A DNA stretch of 64,000 nucleotides from DASZMX01 sp035551475 (GTDB lineage: Bacteria; Verrucomicrobiota; Verrucomicrobiia; Limisphaerales; Palsa-1400): positions 30,823-94,822 of the forward strand of contig DASZMX010000125.1 of NCBI GenBank assembly GCA_035551475.1. Direction: 5' to 3'. Positions 41,085 to 49,880 of the stretch are shown here, in pieces. A program made the translations under genes and the position numbers. The notes beneath the pieces were generated by a model. That model was not told the DNA's origin and ran no database searches. It saw only the letters and a list, made by a program, of their open reading frames with translations. Every line of letters starts with the position of its first letter. Position 1 is the first letter of the stretch.

Positions 41085-43049
41085 TTATTGCACGGTGGTG
41101 GCGCTGCTGGTGGCCGCCGTGATGCTGGCTTGGCCGGAATCTGTGGCGGTGATCGTCTGCGGGCCCGTTGTGCCGAACGCCATATTGACCGCGGCCGTGC
41201 CGCCATTGAGCGAGAGGCCGTTCGGCAGGGAGGCGCCGGAATCACTGCTCGTAATCACGATCGCGTCTTTGTTGTAATTGACAATATTCCACTGCGCATC
41301 CACGGCGTTGACGGTGGCGGCGAAGAATGATCCGACCGGCTCGGGCAACGGCGAGCCGACTTTGCCGGTCGGCGTGCCGGGGGCGTTGGTTTCGCCGGGC
41401 ATCAAAACCTGCAATTTCACCGCTGCGAGTTTCCGCAATTCAAAGAAGACGTGGTTGGTGGCGGATAAATCCGAGGGCAGCACCAAGGCCCGGAGATTAT
41501 TTGTGCCCCAGGTGTAGGGCGTGACGGTCACGGGCAAGCTGGTGTTGCCGCTCACGGGCTGCCATTGATTGGTGGCGCCGAGATTGGTGGTTTCCCACAG
41601 GCTGAAATTGGCGGCGGGCAACGTCCAGGTGATGGCGTAGGCCGGCGTCTGCGGGATGATGGCGGTTTCCGCGCCGTTTAGCGTCCAGACGGTGCTGTCA
41701 TAGGCCGTCGTCGAGAAGTCGTTGGTCTCGCGATAGGGATCGCTGATCGAAACCTTGCTGAGCGTCATGGGTTGGCCGGAATTGGCGTTGCCATTGGCGC
41801 TGCCGCCGAAATCGATGTAAGCCGCGCCGCCGCCCGCGTTGTTGAAGCTGGTCAACCAATCCGGCGGGAGCACAAAGTTGCCGGTCGTGCCGTCTGGCGC
41901 CGTCACGGTGATGTTGGTGTCGCTGGTGAAACTAAGCGACCACGTGCCTAGTATGGTGGAAGATTGGACGTCGCCCAAATGCCCGCCGGCATAGGTGTTG
42001 TTCGTGCCGCCAATGCCGCCGAACTGGCCGTTGTAATACATGGTGTTGTCGTTGGCGTCGTTCGTTTTCCACATCAAGCTGGCGGTGGCCGAGCCGTCGG
42101 CATGGTCCGTGATGTAAAGCCAGCCTTCGTCGCTGGGATTCCAAAAGGTGTTGGCCACGACGGGCGTAATGAACATGAAAGCTTCGTAATTGGTGTGCAA
42201 AGCCGGATTCGGCACGGAGCTAACGGTCATGGAGTAAGTGACGGGCGAACTGCTGCTGGCAACGCCGGCCCAGTGGGTGTCATTCGCGGTGGAAATGGAG
42301 CTCAGGAGGGCGCCATCGCCGGGGCCGGAATCGAAATACAATCCGCCTTGGGTCACAGCGGTGATCGAGACAGACGGCGGCGGAGTGGCCGCTTTCTTGG
42401 CGACGAGGCGAACATTGTCCATCCAAAACTCCACGTAAGCCGGCGGCGTGGTCGGCGTGGTATTATACCAATCATAAAAGCCGTAGGCCACGCAGTCGGA
42501 CATGTTGGCGTTGGCCGGTATTGGGATGGAATAATGATGCCAGCCCACCGCCGAAATGGGGACCGTGCCGATGTTTAGGGTGCCATAATCGGCGCCCCAC
42601 AAGTTGATGGGGATGTCGGAGTTCGTCGAAACCGCATGGTTGACGAGCAAATCGAAATCCAGGCTCGCGTATTGCGAGACATCAAATTGCGGCGGTCCAG
42701 GCTGACCCAGCCAGCCGCCGCTGCCGTTGGCGAACCAATCGCCGAAAGCGAGATTAGCCGAGCTGCCATCGCCGGTATTGCCCAGACATTGAAAAGCCAC
42801 GTGAAGGGAGCCGGGAATGTTGTTGCTGGAGGAAACGGTATTGTCGAATGTTTCTCCGGCCGATCCCGAAGGATTGTTGTACCACACTCCGAAAAGCACG
42901 CCGTTATCGTTGGGATTGCCGCCGGGTTGAATGGCGCCGGGCGCGGCCAGCACATCGGTGGCGGCGGCATGGGCCGCGAAAGGGCAGCAACCCATGGCGA
43001 TTCCAGCCAGGGCGGCAAACGTCCATTTTTGAACTCTGCGTTGGTTCAT
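41085..43049 (-). CDS. large exported protein, multi-domain beta-sandwich (hypothetical)
   Basis: 654 aa from an ATG at 43049 with AAGGA upstream; an in-frame TTG lies further up. Signal peptide ends near FAAHA. Residues ~30-210 resemble a carbohydrate-binding sandwich (GWHHYSIPIPANANMSDCVAYGFYDW and AYVEFWMDNVRLV). A concanavalin-like region with TDHADGSATASLMWKTNDA follows. A module with FSLWETTNLGATNQWQPVSG and FFELRK comes next. The C-terminus is a bacterial-Ig-like domain (DSGASLPNGLSLNGGTAAVN). No catalytic signature is evident. It is probably a glycan-binding or surface protein that works with the GH44 enzyme downstream. Confidence 0.65.
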   Translation of the reverse strand: MNQRRVQKWTFAALAGIAMGCCPFAAHAAATDVLAAPGAIQPGGNPNDNGVLFGVWYNNPSGSAGETFDNTVSSSNNIPGSLHVAFQCLGNTGDGSSANLAFGDWFANGSGGWLGQPGPPQFDVSQYASLDFDLLVNHAVSTNSDIPINLWGADYGTLNIGTVPISAVGWHHYSIPIPANANMSDCVAYGFYDWYNTTPTTPPAYVEFWMDNVRLVAKKAATPPPSVSITAVTQGGLYFDSGPGDGALLSSISTANDTHWAGVASSSSPVTYSMTVSSVPNPALHTNYEAFMFITPVVANTFWNPSDEGWLYITDHADGSATASLMWKTNDANDNTMYYNGQFGGIGGTNNTYAGGHLGDVQSSTILGTWSLSFTSDTNITVTAPDGTTGNFVLPPDWLTSFNNAGGGAAYIDFGGSANGNANSGQPMTLSKVSISDPYRETNDFSTTAYDSTVWTLNGAETAIIPQTPAYAITWTLPAANFSLWETTNLGATNQWQPVSGNTSLPVTVTPYTWGTNNLRALVLPSDLSATNHVFFELRKLAAVKLQVLMPGETNAPGTPTGKVGSPLPEPVGSFFAATVNAVDAQWNIVNYNKDAIVITSSDSGASLPNGLSLNGGTAAVNMAFGTTGPQTITATDSGQASITAATSSATTVQ

Positions 43050-43182
43050 AGTCTTTTCCTTGTTCAATGATTGATGGTTTGGCCAACAACCAGCGAGTCA
43101 TCCCAGAGGACAAAGCGGCGCTGGATTGCAAGCTGATGGCATGGTGTGCGCGCAATCTACGGCGCCTTGCGTCAAATGTCAT

Positions 43183-43200
43183 GTCGGAGAAACATCCGAC
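43183..43200 (-). terminator. small hairpin after response regulator gene
   Basis: Perfect 6-bp stem GTCGGA/TCCGAC with a 6-base loop, beginning a few bases beyond the regulator stop at 43205 on the minus strand. There is no T-run, so termination is not certain. Confidence 0.25.
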
Positions 43201-43204
43201 GCGC

Positions 43205-43843
43205 CTAGCGTTTTTCGGGAAAGACCGAATAGCGGGCGACCGCTTCACCCCGCGAATGCACATGCAGTTTTTCGTAAATGCGCATGATGTAGGTGTTTAC
43301 GGTGGAGATGGAAAGGCCCAGGGAATCGGCAATGGCTTTGTAGGCGAAGCCGCGCGCCAGGAGCCGCAGGACTTCCCACTCGCGCGGCGAGAGCGCTTCC
43401 TCGGAAGGTTTTTCCGGGCGCGGTTGCTGGAAGGCTTGCACCACTTTGCGCGCGATGTAGCTGGTCATCGGTGAACCGCCTTCATGCACTTGCTTGATGG
43501 CGGCGAGCAATTCCTGGCGCGACCGCCGCTTGAGCAAATAACCCGAGGCGCCAGCCGCCAAGGCGTCATAAATGTGATCGGTGTCCTCGTACACGGTCAG
43601 CATCAGGAATTGTGTTTTCGGCAAAATGGCTTTGAGGCGCGCCACGCATTGAATGCCGCTTTCGCCGGCAAGATTAATGTCCATGAGGACGACGTCCGGC
43701 TCGTCCTTGGGCACGCGGGAAATGGCCGTGTCGGCTTCCCCATAGGCGCCCAGGCAACGGAGGTGGGACGCGCCGGCCACCCATTCCTGCAGGATTTGCC
43801 GCACGCCCGGGTCGTCTTCCACAATCGAAACGCCAATGCTCAA
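43205..43843 (-). CDS. NarL/LuxR-type response regulator
   Basis: 212 aa. The start is best placed at a TTG at 43843 (reading MSIGVSIVEDDPGVRQIL), with AAAGGGA six bases upstream; the longer open frame is non-coding overlap with the kinase gene. The receiver has the acidic EDD, phospho-acceptor Asp in DVVLMDINLAGESG, and T/K in MLTVYEDTDH and YLLKRRSRQ. The output is a LuxR-type helix-turn-helix (LSPREWEVLRLLARGFAYKAIADSLGL). It lies 46 bases after the propeller kinase and is its likely partner. Confidence 0.9.
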   Translation of the reverse strand: MSIGVSIVEDDPGVRQILQEWVAGASHLRCLGAYGEADTAISRVPKDEPDVVLMDINLAGESGIQCVARLKAILPKTQFLMLTVYEDTDHIYDALAAGASGYLLKRRSRQELLAAIKQVHEGGSPMTSYIARKVVQAFQQPRPEKPSEEALSPREWEVLRLLARGFAYKAIADSLGLSISTVNTYIMRIYEKLHVHSRGEAVARYSVFPEKR

Positions 43844-43889
43844 GAATTCCCTTTGTAGCGCCGCCGCGAATTTCGCGAAAGTCAGTAGT

Positions 43890-46800
43890 TTATCCGATAC
43901 GCGCGCGGAATCGAACCGTGGCGCCCGCGCCCGGTGCGCTGTTAATTTGACACGTTCCGCCCACCCGGCCCAGGCGGCTGGCGAGGTTGGCCAGGCCGTT
44001 GCCGCCTCCCGGACGGCCGTTTTCACCGGGGCTGAAGCCGCGGCCGTTGTCCTCCACCGTCAGCTCGAAAAAATCCGCCCCGGCCCGCAACGTAATGTTC
44101 GCCTGCGTGGCGCCCGAATGTTTCGCCACATTATTCAGCGCCTCCTTGAAGGCGAGGAAGACATGATGACGCACCTCGGAAGTGAGCGGCAGCGGCGGGA
44201 AGCTTTCGGGAAAATCCAATTGACACGCGATGCCCGCGGCGCCGAGGAAGTCCAGGGCGAAGTTTTCCACGTAATTGGCGAAACCTTCCAGGGAATCGTG
44301 CTTGGGATTGACGGCCCACACGGTTTCGTCCATGGCGCGGGTGAGCTGGCTGGCAGTGTCGTAGATGCGATCCAGTCCGGTCATGACCTGGCCCGGGCCG
44401 GGCACGTGGCTGCGCACCGATTCGGCCAGCATGGTGATCCGCGTCAGATGCGCGCCCAATTCGTCGTGAATATCCTGCGCGATGCGGGAACGCTCGAGTT
44501 CGATGGCGCGTTGGCGTTCGCTTTCCTGCAAGCGTCGCCGCATCCGGCGCCGGCTGCCGAACCAGACGCTGCCGCTGCCCAAGGCCAGCAGCGCCACGCC
44601 GGCTCCGGCGCGCACCCACCACGTTTGCCACCAGAACGGCTGCACGGAAAGCGCCACGTCCGCGCCGACCGTGTTCCACACGCCGTCACTGTTGCAGGCG
44701 ATGACGCGGAATTGGTAGGCTCCCGGCGGGATGTAACTGAAGGTCGCTGCGCGTTTTGTTCCCATGTCGATCCATTGGCTTTCCAATCCTTCCAAGCGGC
44801 ATTTGAAGCGCACGCGTTCGGGCGTGACGAAGCTCAGGGCCGTGTAGCGAAATTCCAGCCGATGCCGGCCCGGAGGAATCTTCAGCCGCCCCCCTGCCAC
44901 GGTGGGCGGCGCCGGGGCATCGTCCACGAGAATGCGCTCGATGATAATGGGAGGCGGCGCGGCGTTGAGCTTGACCTCATGCGGGTCGATGCTGACCAGG
45001 CCGCGCACGGTGGGGAACCAGAGTTTTCCCGTGTGATCCGCGGCGCCGGCGGGTTGCGAACCGCCAGAGCAGGTGAGGGTGGGCATGCCATCTTCCAAGC
45101 CGTACACCAGAGCGGAGATTTCGTTGGTTTTGCCCTCGGCGCAGGCGTCCAATTCAGACTTGAGCACGCGAAAGATTCCACCATGTGAACTAATCCAAAA
45201 GCCCCCAGAGGCGTCTTCCTCGATGTGACAAATATAGGAATCGGGCAACCCATTGCGGCTGGAGATCACGGAAAACCGGTTATTCTTGAAACGGGTCAAG
45301 CCCGAACCGGAGGCGCCAATCCAGAGCGCGCCGTTCTTGTCCAAATGCAGGCATTCGATAAAGTCGCTGGCCAAACCGTCCTGCTTTTGAAAACGGCGGA
45401 TTTGCGGGCCGTTGAAGTAAACCAGCCCGCTGCCAGAGGAGCCGCACCAGATGCCGCCATGGCCATCGGCCACGATGGAGCGCACGCGGCGGAAAGGTTC
45501 GCCGGGAAAATCCCGCAGGACCGCCTCGCTGCCATTCGTGTAATGCAGCAATCCATCTTCACAGCCGAGCCAGAATTCGCCGGGGCCGTCGTTGCAGATG
45601 GCGCGCAGAGGCGAAACTAATTTTCCCGCGGCGGAAACGAGCTGCAATTGATTTGAGGCGTAGGCAAAGAGGCCCGCGCCCCATGTCCCGATCCAGACTG
45701 TGCCAGCCGCGTCCTGCGCGAGGGACCAAACATACGGGTGCAGGTGTTGCGCTTCGCCAAAGCTTTCCCACGCGCCGTCCTGATAATGGTAAAGGCCCGC
45801 GCCCTCGCTGCCCATCCAGAGCGAACCGTCGCGGCTGGCGAGCACGGACAAGACTGGCCGGCCCTGCCATTGATCGGGCGGGGCGATGGTTTGCACGCGA
45901 TTTGGGCGCAGGGCCGCGATGCCTCCGCCGCCGGTGCCGACCCACCAATTGCCTTCCGCGTCATCGCACAGGCAGATAATCCAATCGGTGGGAAAGCCGT
46001 TGGTCCGGGAATAATGCGCCGGCGGTTCCGGCCCCTCGGGCCGAAAGGCAAAAAATCCCTGGTCGCCGACCCCCGCGAGCAAAAAGCCATTGTGGGTTTC
46101 GTGCAAACAGCTCACCGCCGCCCAATTCCATGGAACGCTTTGTTTGACAGTGCTCCACACGCCGTTTTTCCATTTAAGCAGGCGGCCGTCGGCCACTGCC
46201 CAGAACCCGCCGTCGAGGGAAACGCACAGCCCGGCCACATAGTTGGGCGCGGCGCCTGGCGGAAAGGCCACTGGCTTCATTTCGCCGCCGGCCAGCTCAG
46301 AGAGTTTGCCATTGCGGCAGACCCAGAGGAGGCCCGCGGGATTGCGCGCCAGTGCGGAAAGGCCGTTGGGGCCGACCTCCGGCGGCGCCAACCGTTTGCC
46401 ATCGCGCAAACACGTGAGAAGCCCTTTATCGTTCATCGCCCAGAGGGCGCCGGTGGCGTCTTCGGCCAAGCCGCGAATGACGCCGGGCTCGGCGCCAGAG
46501 GGAAGGGGACGGCGTTCAACGCGTCCATTTTCATAGCGGCTCAATTCTCCCGTTTCATGGCCGATCCATAACCCGCCGTCGCGCGCCTCGTAGAGGCTGG
46601 TGATGTCGTTGTCGCGCAGTTGCGGGGCGTTGTCGCTGTTGAAGACCGTGAAAGCCGCGCCGTCGAATCGCACCAGACCCGCGAAGGTCGCGAGCCAGAT
46701 GTAACCATCCCGCGTTTGCAGCGCGGCGTTGATGGTGTTTTCCGGCAGCCCATCCTCGGCTTTCCAAACGTGCATGGAATAGTTGCCAAGGTTCGCCACG

Positions 46801-46901
46801 GTTGGGGCGGCCGGCGCCGCGCCTCCCCACACTAGGCCGAGGAAAACCGGGAGCATCGCACGGGAAAAAACGATGGCCGCTTTAAAACTCTCCGTGTGCA
46901 C
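43890..46901 (-). CDS. two-component regulator-propeller sensor histidine kinase
   Basis: 1003 aa. The start could be the GTG at 46901 or the ATG at 46856 (MLPVFLGLVWGG); both give a signal peptide. About 14 regulator-propeller (Reg_prop) units form two periplasmic beta-propellers (WKAEDGLPENTINAALQTRDGYIWLATF is the signature start; repeats end in G-x-x-W-x-G-T/S). A Y_Y_Y domain (~700-760) and one helix follow. The HisKA_3 kinase has the phospho-His in SRIAQDIHDELGAHL, N-box FKEALNNVAKHSG and VEDNGRGF. This architecture senses polysaccharides in Bacteroidetes (HTCS). Neighbouring glycan-related genes fit such a role. Confidence 0.9.
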   Translation of the reverse strand: MHTESFKAAIVFSRAMLPVFLGLVWGGAAPAAPTVANLGNYSMHVWKAEDGLPENTINAALQTRDGYIWLATFAGLVRFDGAAFTVFNSDNAPQLRDNDITSLYEARDGGLWIGHETGELSRYENGRVERRPLPSGAEPGVIRGLAEDATGALWAMNDKGLLTCLRDGKRLAPPEVGPNGLSALARNPAGLLWVCRNGKLSELAGGEMKPVAFPPGAAPNYVAGLCVSLDGGFWAVADGRLLKWKNGVWSTVKQSVPWNWAAVSCLHETHNGFLLAGVGDQGFFAFRPEGPEPPAHYSRTNGFPTDWIICLCDDAEGNWWVGTGGGGIAALRPNRVQTIAPPDQWQGRPVLSVLASRDGSLWMGSEGAGLYHYQDGAWESFGEAQHLHPYVWSLAQDAAGTVWIGTWGAGLFAYASNQLQLVSAAGKLVSPLRAICNDGPGEFWLGCEDGLLHYTNGSEAVLRDFPGEPFRRVRSIVADGHGGIWCGSSGSGLVYFNGPQIRRFQKQDGLASDFIECLHLDKNGALWIGASGSGLTRFKNNRFSVISSRNGLPDSYICHIEEDASGGFWISSHGGIFRVLKSELDACAEGKTNEISALVYGLEDGMPTLTCSGGSQPAGAADHTGKLWFPTVRGLVSIDPHEVKLNAAPPPIIIERILVDDAPAPPTVAGGRLKIPPGRHRLEFRYTALSFVTPERVRFKCRLEGLESQWIDMGTKRAATFSYIPPGAYQFRVIACNSDGVWNTVGADVALSVQPFWWQTWWVRAGAGVALLALGSGSVWFGSRRRMRRRLQESERQRAIELERSRIAQDIHDELGAHLTRITMLAESVRSHVPGPGQVMTGLDRIYDTASQLTRAMDETVWAVNPKHDSLEGFANYVENFALDFLGAAGIACQLDFPESFPPLPLTSEVRHHVFLAFKEALNNVAKHSGATQANITLRAGADFFELTVEDNGRGFSPGENGRPGGGNGLANLASRLGRVGGTCQINSAPGAGATVRFRARIG

Positions 46902-46941
46902 GCCCTATTCTAAGGCCGCCCGAGTAAAGCCAAGGAAAAAT

Positions 46942-48018
46942 TCAGCTCTCCATGCCCGTGGGGCCGGGGGCGGAGCGCATGGGTTCCTTGCGTTTGATGT
47001 ACTGCGGATACAGCGTCTCCATGCAGTCGGGGCAAATCGAATGAGAAAATTCCGCCTGCGAATGTTCGTGCACAAATGTTTCCAGCTTCAGCCAATAACC
47101 CTGGTCGTCCCGCACTTTTTTGCACGAGGCGCAAATAGGAAGCAAGCCGCTCAACGTCTTGACGCGCTTCAAGGTCTCATTGAGCTGGTCAATCATTTTT
47201 TTGCGCTCTTCCTCCATCTGTTTGCGCTCCGTCACATTGTAGGCCAGTGAGGAAAGTCCAATGATCCGCCCCTGGCCATCCTTCACGGGAGAAATGGTCA
47301 GGGCGATGTCCAGTTGCACGCCGTCCTTTCGCTGGCCCTTCGTCTCGACGGGCTTGGGCTCTGCGCCGCAGGTCAAGGCAATCAAAATTTCCGCGACGCG
47401 CGGTCGCTCGTCCACTGGGAAAATCATGGCGATGGATTGCCCGAGGGCTTCGTCGGCGGAATAGCCAAAAAGCTGTTCGGCCCCCGCGTTCCAGGTGGCG
47501 ATGGCGCCGGCAGGATCGTGCCCGATGAACGCTTCATTGGAGGAATCCACCATGGCGGCGAGGTAACCCAGCTTTTGCATGGCGGCAGCTTTTTCCCGGC
47601 GCGTGGCTGCTTCCCGCCGTTCGCGCTCGATGGCGGGCACCAGGCGCGCGAGGCGATATTTGAGCACATAATCGTGCGCGCCGGCTTTCATCACCTCCAC
47701 GGCCAATTCTTCCCCGGCCGCGCCGGAGACGACGATAAAGGGCAAGTCGAGTTTGGATTCGGCCAGGCATTTCAGGGCGCCTTCCACGCCGAACCCGGGG
47801 AGTTGGTAATCGCACAAAATGATGTCCCATTTCTGCGCACGCAACGCCGCCGAAAAATCCGCCGCTCCATCCACCCGCTGATGCACGAGGTCGTAGCCGC
47901 TGTGACGCAAATGGCGCGCGAGCAGCTCCGCGTCCAGCGCCGAATCCTCCACCAGCAAGGCGGCCAGGCGACCCTGCGCCTCGGACATGCTGTGCTTGAC
48001 CTCGCTTTGTAATCCCAT
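46942..48018 (-). CDS. REC-PAS protein with C-terminal CxxC...CPxC domain
   Basis: 358 aa from an ATG at 48018; an ATG at 47988 (MSEAQGRLAALL) is an alternative. The receiver (~15-130) has LLVEDSALDAELLARHL and phospho-acceptor WDIILCDYQLPGFG. The PAS domain (~160-285) has NEAFIGHDPAGAIATWNAGAE. A coiled coil then leads to LLPICASCKKVRDDQGYW and HSICPDCMETLYP. Four Cys in two CxxC pairs suggest a zinc ribbon. This C-terminal element recurs in REC/PAS proteins of many phyla, usually without kinase or DNA-binding domains, and its output is unknown to me. It may join the upstream two-component pair. Confidence 0.8.
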   Translation of the reverse strand: MGLQSEVKHSMSEAQGRLAALLVEDSALDAELLARHLRHSGYDLVHQRVDGAADFSAALRAQKWDIILCDYQLPGFGVEGALKCLAESKLDLPFIVVSGAAGEELAVEVMKAGAHDYVLKYRLARLVPAIERERREAATRREKAAAMQKLGYLAAMVDSSNEAFIGHDPAGAIATWNAGAEQLFGYSADEALGQSIAMIFPVDERPRVAEILIALTCGAEPKPVETKGQRKDGVQLDIALTISPVKDGQGRIIGLSSLAYNVTERKQMEEERKKMIDQLNETLKRVKTLSGLLPICASCKKVRDDQGYWLKLETFVHEHSQAEFSHSICPDCMETLYPQYIKRKEPMRSAPGPTGMES

Positions 48019-48202
48019 AAAAAACGTGGCAACTGGCAAAAGCAGAATCAGCACATCTTATGCCATTCCCGCTCGGGAGCCGGCCAAAGCCAGGACAAAA
48101 TCAGAAGGACGATTTGCCCTTGGCCCAACGGATACTTAAACACGTTCTTCAGAAAATTCAAATGAACCGATTGCCAGGTGGCAGCGTCTATAGATCGAAC
48201 CT

Positions 48203-49576
48203 ATGAATGAACCGATGCTCCCATCATCCCGGCGTGAATTTCTCAAAACCACCGGCCGCGTGGCGGCGCTTTCCAGCCTCGCCGGACTGGCGATTCCCTA
48301 CGTGCACGCCGCCGGCGATGAAACTATCCAGGTCGCCCTGGTCGGCGCCGGTGGACGCGGCACGGGCGCCGCAATGGACGCCATGAATGTGCCGGACGGG
48401 CAGGTTAAATTGGTGGCTGTGGCCGACGTGTTTCAAGACCGCCTCGATGGCAGCGTGCAGCGCCTGGCGGAGCATTATGCCGCGAAAATGGACGCGCCCA
48501 AAGAGCGGCAATTCGTGGGGTTCGATGCTTATCGGCATGCGATGGATTGCCTGAAGCCGGGCGACATCGTGATCCTGGCCACGCCGCTGGCTTTTCGCGC
48601 GCCGCATTTTCAGTATGCGATTGACAAGGGCCTGAATGTGTTCATGGAAAAACCGCTGACCTCCGACGGCCCGGCCAGCCGGCGCATGTTGGAATTGGGC
48701 GGCGCGGCGGCGCAGAAAAATCTGAAAGTGGCCGTCGGCCTGATGTGCCGGCATTGCGCGGTGCGGCATGAATTGATGGAGCGAATTCACGATGATATTG
48801 GCGATATCATTCTATTGCAGGGCTTCCGCGAGCATGGCGAATCGGCCACGGCTTTCTCGCCGCGGAAACCGGCAAACGTCTCGGAAGTCGAGTACCAGAT
48901 TCGGCGTTTTCACAGTTTCATTTGGGCCAGCGGCGGGCTCTTCAATGATTTTTACATCCACAACATTGACGAATGTTGCTGGGCCAAAAACGCGTGGCCC
49001 GTGGAGGCGGAAGCCGTCGGCGGGCGGCATTATCGCGGGGATAACGTCGATCAGAATTTCGATAACTACGCGGTGGACTACACATTTGCCGACGGGACCA
49101 AACTGATGTTTACCGGGCGGGTGATGCGCGGGTGCGCCGACAAGTTTTGCAGCTACGCTTTTGGCACGAAGGGCATGGCCGTGATTTCTTCGGCCGCTCA
49201 TACCCCGGCTCATTGCAAAACCTACAAATCCCACCGCCAGGACAAGGCGGATTTGATTTGGGAATACGCCGGCAAAGAGCCCAATCCCTATCAGCTCGAA
49301 TGGAACGATTTGGTGGCCGCGATCCGCGCGGACAAGTCCTACAATGAGATCGAACGCGGCGTGAAAGCGAGCGTCGTGTGCAACATGGGCCGGCTCGCGG
49401 CGCATACGGGCCAAAAGGTGCGCTTCGAAGACGCGCTCAACGCCACTCCCGAATACGCGCCGACGGTGGCTGAACTCACGCTGCAAACGCCCGCGCCCGT
49501 GATGCCGGACGCCGACGGACGTTACCCTGTTCCCCAGCCCGGCGTGGTCACGCACGCCGATTACGCGGTGTCTTAG
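48203..49576 (+). CDS. Tat-exported Gfo/Idh/MocA family oxidoreductase
   Basis: 457 aa. A twin-arginine signal (SSRREFLKTTGRVAALSSLAGL) sends the folded protein to the periplasm. The Rossmann domain has VALVGAGGRGTGAAMDAM for NAD(P) binding and VFMEKPLTSDGPASRR, the family's E-K-P motif with the catalytic Lys. The C-terminal beta-sheet domain contains GGLFNDFYIHNIDECCWA with the likely catalytic His/Asp region. Secreted Gfo/Idh/MocA enzymes are expanded in Verrucomicrobiota and Planctomycetes and act on sugars or inositols; this one's substrate is unknown. TGCCAGGTGGCA just upstream is a possible operator. Confidence 0.9.
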   Translation: MNEPMLPSSRREFLKTTGRVAALSSLAGLAIPYVHAAGDETIQVALVGAGGRGTGAAMDAMNVPDGQVKLVAVADVFQDRLDGSVQRLAEHYAAKMDAPKERQFVGFDAYRHAMDCLKPGDIVILATPLAFRAPHFQYAIDKGLNVFMEKPLTSDGPASRRMLELGGAAAQKNLKVAVGLMCRHCAVRHELMERIHDDIGDIILLQGFREHGESATAFSPRKPANVSEVEYQIRRFHSFIWASGGLFNDFYIHNIDECCWAKNAWPVEAEAVGGRHYRGDNVDQNFDNYAVDYTFADGTKLMFTGRVMRGCADKFCSYAFGTKGMAVISSAAHTPAHCKTYKSHRQDKADLIWEYAGKEPNPYQLEWNDLVAAIRADKSYNEIERGVKASVVCNMGRLAAHTGQKVRFEDALNATPEYAPTVAELTLQTPAPVMPDADGRYPVPQPGVVTHADYAVS

Positions 49577-49628
49577 CCGCTGAAAATCAGCATGGCAAAA
49601 GCGCTGCGGGCCATTACATTAGGGCAAC

Positions 49629-49880
49629 GTGAAAGCGAAGAATATACGGCTTTTTATCAAGCCTTGGTGCGGTTGGTGCCACGAGGCGGTGGATTGGCTC
49701 GATGCGCGCGGCGTGCAATATCAAGTGCTGGACGTCACGGAAGAAGCCAAGGCGCGCGAAGAGATGCGCCAATTATCCGGGCAAACCAAGGCGCCCGTCA
49801 TCGAGGTGGACGGCCAGATCCTCGCCGATTTTGACACCGATCAGTTGGAAAAATTCTGGAGGCAGTTCGAAGCCGCCTAA
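49629..49880 (+). CDS. glutaredoxin-like thiol protein
   Basis: 83 aa from a GTG at 49629. A thioredoxin fold with active site KPWCGWCHEAVDWL near the N-terminus, then VQYQVLDVT and the cis-Pro loop KAPVIEVDGQIL. It resembles NrdH or monocluster glutaredoxins, but with CGWC. Its stop overlaps the lipA start (TAATG), suggesting co-translation; a role in supplying reductant or Fe-S clusters to LipA is inferred only from this. Confidence 0.85.
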   Translation: MKAKNIRLFIKPWCGWCHEAVDWLDARGVQYQVLDVTEEAKAREEMRQLSGQTKAPVIEVDGQILADFDTDQLEKFWRQFEAA

